A stretch of 18,601 bases of DNA from an uncultured Psychrobacillus sp. (GTDB lineage: Bacteria; Bacillota; Bacilli; Bacillales_A; Planococcaceae). The stretch's first letter is position 1; every line of letters starts with the position of its first letter. The notes beneath the pieces were generated by a model. The model had not been told where the DNA came from and did no database searches. It saw only the letters and a program-made list of their open reading frames with translations. The stretch is from the NCBI GenBank assembly GCA_934234185.1, contig CAKQHO010000061.1:1-18601 (forward strand), read 5' to 3'. Of the stretch, positions 1 through 8,000 are shown one piece after another. Made by a program: the position numbers and the translations under genes.

Positions 1-71
1 AAATAAAAAAATTTATATTTTTTAAATTTTATTGTCATAATCTATGAATCTTATACATATATATAAAAGTA

Positions 72-99
72 TTGGTGTAAAAAGCCAATTCTTTATGAT
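72..99 (+). promoter_or_regulatory. Candidate sigma-A-type promoter of gene 1
   Basis: TTGGTG at 72-77 and TATGAT at 94-99 are separated by 16 bp and could be -35 and -10 elements for the first protease gene, giving a leader of roughly 95 nt. The flanking DNA is very AT-rich, so chance matches are easy and the assignment is tentative. The rest of 1-199 is an A/T tract (1-70) and a purine-rich stretch (about 108-199). It lacks the hairpin leader seen before the other three genes. Confidence 0.35.
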
Positions 100-184
100 G
101 GAAAAAAAACAACGTAAGGGGAAGGGATGGGTTTTTATTAGGACAAAGGGTAGTTGGACAAATCAGAGAGAGAAACGTAGATTA

Positions 185-192
185 GAGGAGGG
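185..192 (+). promoter_or_regulatory. Ribosome binding site of gene 1
   Basis: GAGGAGGG is a near-perfect complement to the 3' end of 16S rRNA and ends 7 nt before ATG 200. It fixes the start codon. It differs from the AGAGGGGG motif used by the three downstream genes. Confidence 0.85.
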
Positions 193-199
193 AATTTAG

Positions 200-3100
200 A
201 TGACCAAGCATAAAAACAGTAGAATATTTGCAGCATTTATGGCTTTAGTGATGGTTCTTACCATGCTAACTCCTATTAACGTATTTGCAAACACAGATAC
301 AAAGGCATTCAAGCAAAATCTTCAAGATGAAAGCTTACTAGAGTTGAAGAAGGCAATTGCTGAACAACTGGAAGTAAGCGATAGTGGTCCTAAGCTTCAT
401 CAGGATTTACAAGGGTTAGCGGATGATACCCAAGTATCAGTGATTGTCCATTTATCTGAAAAACCAGTAGCTCTTGAACAAGGAATTAAAGAGCTGTCTG
501 GTCAAAAATTTACAGCTGCAGAAGCATCTCAAGCTAAGGCATCCGTAAATGCTCAGCAGGCTTCTGTATTTAAAGAGATGAAATCCAATGCAATCGCATT
601 TAAACAAGGATACACATATAACACAGTGCTAAATGGTTTTGCTGCTACGATGAAAGCAGGGGACCTGCAAAAGCTGTTAACTATTAAAGGGGTAACCCTT
701 GTAGAGCCAGATGTGACAGTCTACGCATCTGAAGTAAATTCTTCTGCATTTAAAACCTCTGGAGAAGCTCCAGACGGAGAAGTAGAAGCGATGATGAATA
801 CAAGTATTTCATTTTTAGGCATTGAAAAGCTTTGGAATGAAGGAATTCAAGGACAGGGAGTAAAGGTAGCAGTTTTAGATACTGGTATCGATGCGGATCA
901 CCCTGAATTTGAGGGAGTTTATAAGGGCGGAAAAAACTTCGTAACCCACAACTCTAATTATACTAGACAACGTGCAGATAATGATGCATCCGAAACTCTT
1001 CCTTCTGAGCGAGCGGCTGGAGTTCCTGAGTTTAACTCTAATGGAAGCTCATTTTATACTTCGCATGGTACTCACGTAGCAGGAACGATTGCTGCTCAAG
1101 GGAAAAACCCGTATGGAATTAAAGGGATTGCTCCAAAGGTTGAGCTTTATGCTTACCGAGTATTAGGTGCTTATGGCAGTGGTTCTAACTCTGGGATTAT
1201 TAAAGCTATTGAGACGGCAGTAACGGAAAAAATGAACGTGATTAACCTTTCTCTAGGTGGCGGGTCGAACACAGAAACAGATGCTGGATCTTTTGCCATT
1301 AACAACGCAATGATGGCAGGTGTAATTTCCGTTCTTGCAACAGGAAATTCAGGTCCTAATCGTGGCACAATGGGAACGCCAGCAACAGCTAGATTAGGAA
1401 TTGCTGTTGGAAACACAACCAATCCTGAAAAACTGTATAAAGGGAAAATTGATATTACAGCTGGAAGCTATACTTATTCCAAAGAAGCATCCTTAATGGG
1501 AACAACATTTGGAGTAGACCTTGCTAATCAGCTTCAAGGAGAATTTGATATCGTAGCAATTCCTGGATTTGGAGAAGCAAAGGATTATACAGGAATTGAT
1601 GTAAAAGGGAAGATTGTTCTTGTTTCAAGAGGCTCTATAGCATTTGTGGATAAAATCGCACATGCAAAAGCGAACGGAGCAGTTGGAACTATTATTCATA
1701 ACAATACTGGAGGAACAGCTCCAGCGAATTTAACCTTAGGTGATGCTTTCGAATTTATTCCAACGTTTGATATTTCTCAAAATGATGGAGCGGCTATTCG
1801 CGCAGCAATCACAAATGGCGGTAAAGTAAAGTTCGGTAGCTTCACTTCTACCACAACTACTGGTGATCAAGTAAATGATTCAAGCTCTCGTGGTCCTTCC
1901 ACGCCAAACTTTGATATTAAACCAGATGTGACAGCACCTGGAACGAATATCATGTCTTCTGTACCAATGTATAAAGCAGACTTCCCGGATGCAAAGTATG
2001 ACACAGCATACGAGCGCTTTACTGGTACATCAATGGCAACTCCACATATCGCTGGAATAGCGGCGTTAGTAAAACAAGCTAATCCATCTTGGAATGCGTT
2101 TGACGTAAAGGTTGCACTTTCTAATACGGCAAAGATATTAGATAAGAAATATGATGTTTTTGCACAGGGTGCAGGACGTGTTGATGCATATGCTGCTGCT
2201 CGCCCTTCTGCGCTTGCATATGCAATTGACAAAGCGGTGTTAGATGGAACTGGCACACAAGTTGATAACAAAAAAGGAACAGTTACTTTTGGTGCGGTGA
2301 ATGTGAAGGATCAAGCTTTATCCACCACAAAGGATATCCTAGTAAAGGATATCTCGAAAAAAGGTGGGGCATACACTGTTTCCGTGGAAGTGACAAAAGC
2401 GTTTGGTGATGCGAAGGTAACAGTTGATAAACCTTCCTTTACATTAAATGGCGAACAGGCATTAAAGGTTACACTTTCTGCTTCCAAAAATGCAAATGCT
2501 AAATCCACTGATGAGATTCTAGGCTACATTCATATTAAAGGTGGAAGTACGGAGATTTCCTTACCGTTTGCAGCGAATTTTGGTGGCACGTCCGTTGCTG
2601 CAACAGAGTTCAAAAATTTTACAACTACAGAAACTGATTTATCCTTCAACGGGGATGGATATAAGGATTCTACAAGATTATCTTTCGAGTTAACGGGTAA
2701 CGTTACCACGCATTACCTAGAAATCTGGGATATTATGAATCCAGAAGGTGGAGCTTACGGGGATGGCTATATTGGATATATGTTAGCTGGTAATAGCCTT
2801 GCCGCTGGAAAGTATAACCTAGATGTATTGGGGACTTACCGCAACTGGAGCAATACAGGTGTAGCAGCTAAAATTCCAGATGGTCTATATACGTTTGACT
2901 TCTCTGCTCTAACAGTCTCTGGAAACCCAGCTGTAGTTGGTGGCTACGTAGGACCAATCGTTGTGAAAACAACAAAGCCAGAAATCAGTGGAGCTCTAAA
3001 GGATGGTAATGTAGCCGGAGTTGTAGTAGATAAATATATCGAGTATAACGAAGAACTGTATTGGTATGAACTAGAATACGATATTAATACAAAGCTAGCT

Positions 3101-4735
3101 GCATCCTATGTAATTACGAAGGATGGGGCAGCGGGATCTGAAGTACCGTTCCTTTTAAACCAAAATGGAACATACTCCTTTGATACTGGCAGCTTAGAGC
3201 CTGGTGATTACAAAATCACTGTATACGTGAAGGATGCTGCTGGAAACAAGGGAGAAAAGGTTGTTTATGAAGGGAAAGTAGAAGGACCAGCTCCGACTCC
3301 AACAGTAAGCTTAGAGGTAAACAAAACTGCTGTTTCCTTAGCACCTGGTGCAACTGAGCAGCTGACAGTGAAAGAAGTGACTACTCCAAAGGATGGAACT
3401 CCTTCTGAAACAGATGTAACAACAGAAGCTGTTTATACAGTAGCTGATGAAGCGGTTGTAACAGTAAATGAAGGATTAATAACTGCGAAAGCAGTTGGTA
3501 CTACTTCTATTACAATTACCTACAATGGTCATACGGCTACGGTAGGAGTTACGGTTACAGAGGATCCAGCAGAAGATGTAGTAACTTTGAAAGTAAACAA
3601 AACATCTGTTAATCTGCAAGCTGGCAAAACAGAACAGCTAACAGTAACAGAAGTGACCACGCCTGCAAATGGTGAAGCAACAGAGGTAGATGTGACGTCC
3701 GCTGCTACTTATACGGTGGCAGACGAGAAAGTTGCAACGGTATCAGCAGGTTTAATTTCTGCAATAGCGGAAGGTACTACAACAGCAACTATTGAGTACA
3801 ATGGTCTATCCACATCTCTAAATATTACAATTACAGATGAAGATACTGAACCAAACCCACCTTCTGGAACTTTAAAAGTAGATAGAGATAAAATTGAACT
3901 AACTACTTTGAGCACTACTCGATTAAAGGTAACGGAAGAAATAGTTACAGGCGATGAAGTAGAGTCAATTGATGTTACGGATAAAGCAACCTATACAGTA
4001 GCAGATGAAAAGGTTGTAACTGCTAAAGGCGGAAACATTGTACCAAAAGGAGTAGGAAAAACAGTTGTCACTATTTCTTATGGAGACCAAGAGGTTTATG
4101 TAGAGGTAACAGTTATTAAGCCACCAGTAGATGATTCTAGACCAAAAGATCCAAAACCGGAAACACCAAAACCAGAAACGCCAAAGCCGGAAACACCAGT
4201 ATTAGTTTTCTCTGATATTAAAGGGCATTGGTCTGAGCAATATGTACAAAAAATTGCACAAATGGGTATGATTAAAGGATATCCTGATGGTACGTTTAAA
4301 CCAAATGCAGAACTAACTAGAACGCAGGCTGTTTCTTTAATTGTACGTGCACTAGGTTTAAAAACAGACGAGGCAGCACCATTTGCAGATATCAGATATT
4401 ATGCGAAAGAAACACAAGCTGAAATTGCAGCTGCTTATAAATATGGGATTATAAAAGGTGATGGAAATAAATTTAATCCACAAGATAAAGTAACAAGAGC
4501 CCAGCTTGCATTAATGATTCATAGAGCGTATAGCTTTGTAAATGGAAAACCTTACGAAGCAACTACTATCGCGCCATTTAATGATCTAGGAAACTATAAT
4601 TCTGAAACAATAAAAGCCATCTCTATGTTGTATGAATTGAAGATAGTAGACGGAGATAATGGGAAATTTAATCCTTCTCAGCCAACTACTCGTGCTCATG
4701 CAGCTAAAATGCTAGTAAATTTTTTAAGTAAATAG
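200..4735 (+). CDS. Vpr-like S8 serine protease with three Big_2 repeats and SLH cell-wall anchor
   Basis: Secreted subtilisin-family endopeptidase of 1511 aa. Visible parts: signal peptide 1-30 with a VFA cleavage site before N31; I9-type propeptide about 77-175; S8 catalytic domain about 215-665 with Asp227 (VLDTGID), His289 (HGTHVAGT), oxyanion Asn383 (ATGNSGPN) and Ser611 (GTSMATPH); a PA insert about 453-545; an Fn3-like domain from about 693; a beta domain with an NGDG motif at 817-820; three Big_2 Ig-like repeats about 1035-1122, 1128-1212 and 1224-1305; a PKPET linker 1311-1333; three SLH domains from about 1337, 1395 and 1460 to the end. Bacillus subtilis Vpr is about 800 aa and lacks the stalk and SLH part. 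SLH domains bind pyruvylated secondary cell-wall polymer, so the enzyme should sit on the cell surface and digest external protein. All key residues are present. Its SLH part is the most diverged of the four, and its leader differs from the others. The exact substrate cannot be read from sequence. Confidence 0.95.
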   Translation: MTKHKNSRIFAAFMALVMVLTMLTPINVFANTDTKAFKQNLQDESLLELKKAIAEQLEVSDSGPKLHQDLQGLADDTQVSVIVHLSEKPVALEQGIKELSGQKFTAAEASQAKASVNAQQASVFKEMKSNAIAFKQGYTYNTVLNGFAATMKAGDLQKLLTIKGVTLVEPDVTVYASEVNSSAFKTSGEAPDGEVEAMMNTSISFLGIEKLWNEGIQGQGVKVAVLDTGIDADHPEFEGVYKGGKNFVTHNSNYTRQRADNDASETLPSERAAGVPEFNSNGSSFYTSHGTHVAGTIAAQGKNPYGIKGIAPKVELYAYRVLGAYGSGSNSGIIKAIETAVTEKMNVINLSLGGGSNTETDAGSFAINNAMMAGVISVLATGNSGPNRGTMGTPATARLGIAVGNTTNPEKLYKGKIDITAGSYTYSKEASLMGTTFGVDLANQLQGEFDIVAIPGFGEAKDYTGIDVKGKIVLVSRGSIAFVDKIAHAKANGAVGTIIHNNTGGTAPANLTLGDAFEFIPTFDISQNDGAAIRAAITNGGKVKFGSFTSTTTTGDQVNDSSSRGPSTPNFDIKPDVTAPGTNIMSSVPMYKADFPDAKYDTAYERFTGTSMATPHIAGIAALVKQANPSWNAFDVKVALSNTAKILDKKYDVFAQGAGRVDAYAAARPSALAYAIDKAVLDGTGTQVDNKKGTVTFGAVNVKDQALSTTKDILVKDISKKGGAYTVSVEVTKAFGDAKVTVDKPSFTLNGEQALKVTLSASKNANAKSTDEILGYIHIKGGSTEISLPFAANFGGTSVAATEFKNFTTTETDLSFNGDGYKDSTRLSFELTGNVTTHYLEIWDIMNPEGGAYGDGYIGYMLAGNSLAAGKYNLDVLGTYRNWSNTGVAAKIPDGLYTFDFSALTVSGNPAVVGGYVGPIVVKTTKPEISGALKDGNVAGVVVDKYIEYNEELYWYELEYDINTKLAASYVITKDGAAGSEVPFLLNQNGTYSFDTGSLEPGDYKITVYVKDAAGNKGEKVVYEGKVEGPAPTPTVSLEVNKTAVSLAPGATEQLTVKEVTTPKDGTPSETDVTTEAVYTVADEAVVTVNEGLITAKAVGTTSITITYNGHTATVGVTVTEDPAEDVVTLKVNKTSVNLQAGKTEQLTVTEVTTPANGEATEVDVTSAATYTVADEKVATVSAGLISAIAEGTTTATIEYNGLSTSLNITITDEDTEPNPPSGTLKVDRDKIELTTLSTTRLKVTEEIVTGDEVESIDVTDKATYTVADEKVVTAKGGNIVPKGVGKTVVTISYGDQEVYVEVTVIKPPVDDSRPKDPKPETPKPETPKPETPVLVFSDIKGHWSEQYVQKIAQMGMIKGYPDGTFKPNAELTRTQAVSLIVRALGLKTDEAAPFADIRYYAKETQAEIAAAYKYGIIKGDGNKFNPQDKVTRAQLALMIHRAYSFVNGKPYEATTIAPFNDLGNYNSETIKAISMLYELKIVDGDNGKFNPSQPTTRAHAAKMLVNFLSK
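4151..4198 (+). repeat. PKPET linker repeat in gene 1
   Basis: Three tandem 15-bp units encode PKPET (residues 1318-1332), followed by a further proline. The repeat links the last Big_2 domain to the first SLH domain and probably acts as an extended wall-spanning spacer. Copy number could change in frame. Confidence 0.8.
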
Positions 4736-4738
4736 TAT

Positions 4739-4790
4739 AAAAAAAGACCCTCTTTGTTTATATTTCATTGAGGGTCTTTTTTTATTTTTA
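4739..4790 (+). terminator. Rho-independent terminator of gene 1
   Basis: A 12-bp inverted repeat, AAAAAGACCCTC at 4741-4752 and GAGGGTCTTTTT at 4770-4781, is followed by a T-rich tail just after the stop codon. Its sequence is unrelated to the terminators of genes 2-4, and it separates gene 1 from gene 2. Confidence 0.9.
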
Positions 4791-4931
4791 GATAAATACT
4801 CATAAGAGAAGACAAAGAAAATTGTTGAAAGTAGTTATAAATACATATATTTGAATCTAAAAGTATTAATTATATATGATATTTTTGGTGTAAAAATAAT
4901 AAATTTATTATATTATACAAAGTCTATAAGT

Positions 4932-4959
4932 TTGAAATTTTCTAATAATATGATAAATT
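4932..4959 (+). promoter_or_regulatory. Candidate promoter of gene 2
   Basis: TTGAAA at 4932-4937 lies 16 bp from TAAATT at 4954-4959, which carries an upstream TG (TGATAAATT, 4951-4959). The TGATAAATT box recurs upstream of genes 3 and 4 at the same distance from the leader hairpin, which supports a promoter role. The exact hexamers are uncertain. A second TTGGTG element lies further upstream at 4885. Confidence 0.45.
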
Positions 4960-4966
4960 TAGTTTA

Positions 4967-4988
4967 CGTACTAGATTTATCTGGTGCG
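4967..4988 (+). promoter_or_regulatory. Leader hairpin of gene 2
   Basis: CGTACTAG at 4967-4974 pairs with CTGGTGCG at 4981-4988, with two G-U pairs, around the 6-nt loop ATTTAT. It ends 13 nt before the G run of the Shine-Dalgarno, almost the same position as the hairpins before genes 3 and 4. By analogy with the aprE leader of Bacillus it may stabilise the mRNA 5' end; this is inference. Confidence 0.5.
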
Positions 4989-5000
4989 AACTAGATTAAG

Positions 5001-5006
5001 AGGGGG
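5001..5006 (+). promoter_or_regulatory. Ribosome binding site that fixes the gene 2 start
   Basis: AGGGGG (AGAGGGGG-like context) ends 7 nt before GTG 5014. Genes 3 and 4 have the same motif at exactly 7 nt from their TTG starts. An in-frame GTG at 4984 lies upstream of this motif and inside the conserved leader hairpin, so it is not the start. Confidence 0.85.
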
Positions 5007-5013
5007 AAAAAGT

Positions 5014-8000
5014 GTGGTTAAACTGAAAAGAGCGTTGCTATTAACATTAGTATTTATGTTAACCTTTAGCAGTGCTGCATTTGGAATGACAGGTTCAGCT
5101 AATGTAGCGAAAAGTCTTCCGGACTTACCTACGTTAGAAATAGGGAAACCTGTAGCAAACATATCGGAAACATTGGTAAATCCGGAAAAACCGGAAGAAA
5201 AAGTTCGTATTATTGTTGAACTAACTGATGCTCCGACTATTGAAAAAGCAACAAAAAAAGGTGTACTTTACAAAGAACTTGCAGCTTCAGAGCGTAAAAG
5301 CTTGGAAGCAACAGTGGATGCAGCTCGATTAGATGTACAAGCATCTATCACGAAAACTGCACCTTCTATTGAATACTTAGAAACTTTTACAACTGTATTT
5401 AATGGATTCTCTGCTGAAGTTGAAGCAAAATTCGTAGAACAAATTGCTTTAACAGATGGAGTAAAAGCAGTCTATGAATCTACTGAGTACGAAAGACCAA
5501 CTGAAAAACCTGAAATGATTCATTCGAAGGAGCTTGTACAGGCACAACGTGCTTGGCAGGAATATGGCTTCAAAGGAGAAGGAATGGTTGTTGGGATTAT
5601 AGATACAGGAATTGACCCAACCCACCGAGATATGGTTTTAACAGATGACTCAACAGGTGCTATTAAAGAAGAGGATTTAGAAGCTCTTTTAGCAGCTGGC
5701 GAGATTGAAAAAGGGAAATATTACACTGCCAAAGTTCCATTTGGTTATAACTATATGGATGGAAACTACGAAATTCGTGACCTAGGACCAGACGCTTCTA
5801 TGCACGGTATGCACGTAGGTGGTACAGTTGCTGCAAATGGAAACGAAGAGGAAGGCGGAATTCTTGGGGTTGCTCCGGAAGCTCAGCTTCTAGCACTTAA
5901 AGTATTCGGTAACGACCCTGGCTTTGCATCTACTTTTGGAGATATTTATATTAAAGCAATTGATGATTCTATTAAGCTTGGAGCAGATGTGATCAATATG
6001 TCCCTAGGTTCGACTGCAGGATTTGTTGATAGCTCTAGCCCTGAGCAACAGGCAGTTTATAGAGCTACGGAAAACGGGATACTAGTAGCGATTTCAGCTG
6101 GTAACTCTGCTCTATTTGGTAACGGTTCCTACTATCCTTACGCTGAAAACCAAGATTATGGATTAACAGGTTCTCCAAGCGTATCTACAGCTTCATTAGG
6201 TGTGGCTTCATTTGAAAACACAATGATCACAGCGTATAGCTTTAACTACGTTGCTGGTGAAGAAGAAGGAAGAGCACTATATTTACTTGCAAACGATGCA
6301 GATCCTACCAAAACACTTAGCAAACCTACCGAGGTTGTGTTTGCGGGCTTAGGTACACCAGAGGAGTTTGCAGGAAAAGATGTAAAAGGCAAAGTGGCGT
6401 TAGTTTCCCGTGGTGTTATCGGATTCACGGAAAAAGGGCTAAATGCACAAGCAGCAGGAGCAGCAGGAGTGATTGTTTACAACAATGCTGAAGGGACAAT
6501 CAATATGGCTTCTGACCCAGCGATTAAAATTCCTTATATGTCTGCATTGCAAGCTGATGGCTTAAAGCTAAAAGCTGCTATTGATGCTGGTAAAGAAGTA
6601 ACTGTTGCATTTAAAGGGGAGTTTGTAGAAACACCAAATGGAAATGCAGGTAGCATGAGTGCATTTACTTCATGGGGTCCTACACCTAACTTAGATTTTA
6701 AACCAGAGATTACAGCTCCTGGTGGAAATATTTTCTCTACATTAAATAATAATAAATACGGCCTAATGAGTGGTACTTCTATGGCAGCTCCTCACGTTGC
6801 TGGTGGAACTGCGCTAGTATTAGAGCGCGTGGATACTGAGTTTGATGTAACTGGCAAGCAACGGGTTCAATTAGCTAAAAACCTTTTAATGAATACATCT
6901 AAGCCTGTTGAATTAAACCCAGGTGAGTATGTATCACCAAGAAGACAAGGTGCCGGGTTAATGCAGCTTGCGAACGCATTAAATACAGATGTAGTCGTAA
7001 CAAACCCTACAACTGGAGAAGCAAAGGTAGCATTAAAAGAAATTAAAGATAACAAATTTACATTTACTTTACAAGCTACTAACTTTTCAGATGAAGAGAT
7101 CACTTATGATGTAAACACTCAAATTCAAATGGATGTTCCCGTTAATGATGGAGGCTTGTTTATAAACGTTCCAAACGATAAGAGATATGGTCAATTTGTA
7201 CTTGAAAATGGAGAAGATATCGAAGTAGAAGCTCCTACTACAGTTACAGTTCCAGCGAAAGGAACAGCAGATATTAAAGTGTCAGTAGATGTATCTTTCA
7301 TAGCTGAAATGTTTTCTTCAATCTATACAAACGGTTTCTTTATAGATGGATTTGTAACTCTAACTGATTCTGAAGAAGAAGTTACAGGAAATGTTCCATT
7401 AACAGTTCCTTTCTATGGATTTAATGGTGAATGGGATGACGCACCGATTTTTGATTACTTTACCTGGGACCCTATGACCTACTGGGGACGTACGTTACTT
7501 GCAGATGAAAAAGGTTCTTTCATTACTGGGGGAGGAGCATTTGACACTACTCGTTTTGGATTCTCACCTAATGGAGATGGTGTAAGAGATAAAGCAGTAC
7601 CTGTATTCTCTCTTTTCCGTAATGCGAAGCAATTTAAGGTAGAAGTGTTAGACAATGAAGGAAGAGTACTTCGTAAAATAGCAACTGCTAATAACCTAAC
7701 GAAAAACTATATTTCTACTAGCCCATATCGTTTTAACCAAAACTATGGATGGGACGGAAGAGTTAACAATAAGCTTGCTAAAGATGGTGATTATTTTATC
7801 CAGCTTAGCGCAGTAATCGACTTTGAGGGTGCTGAATGGCAATCTATTAAATTCCCAGTGAAAGTTGATACGGTGGCTCCAACTGCAGATGTAACATTCA
7901 ATAAAGAAGAGAAAGTGATATCTATCGCAAATGTTGAAGATGGAGACGGAACAGGATTTACTTCTTGGCAGGTTTTCTCTAATGGTACTGATGTTTCAGG

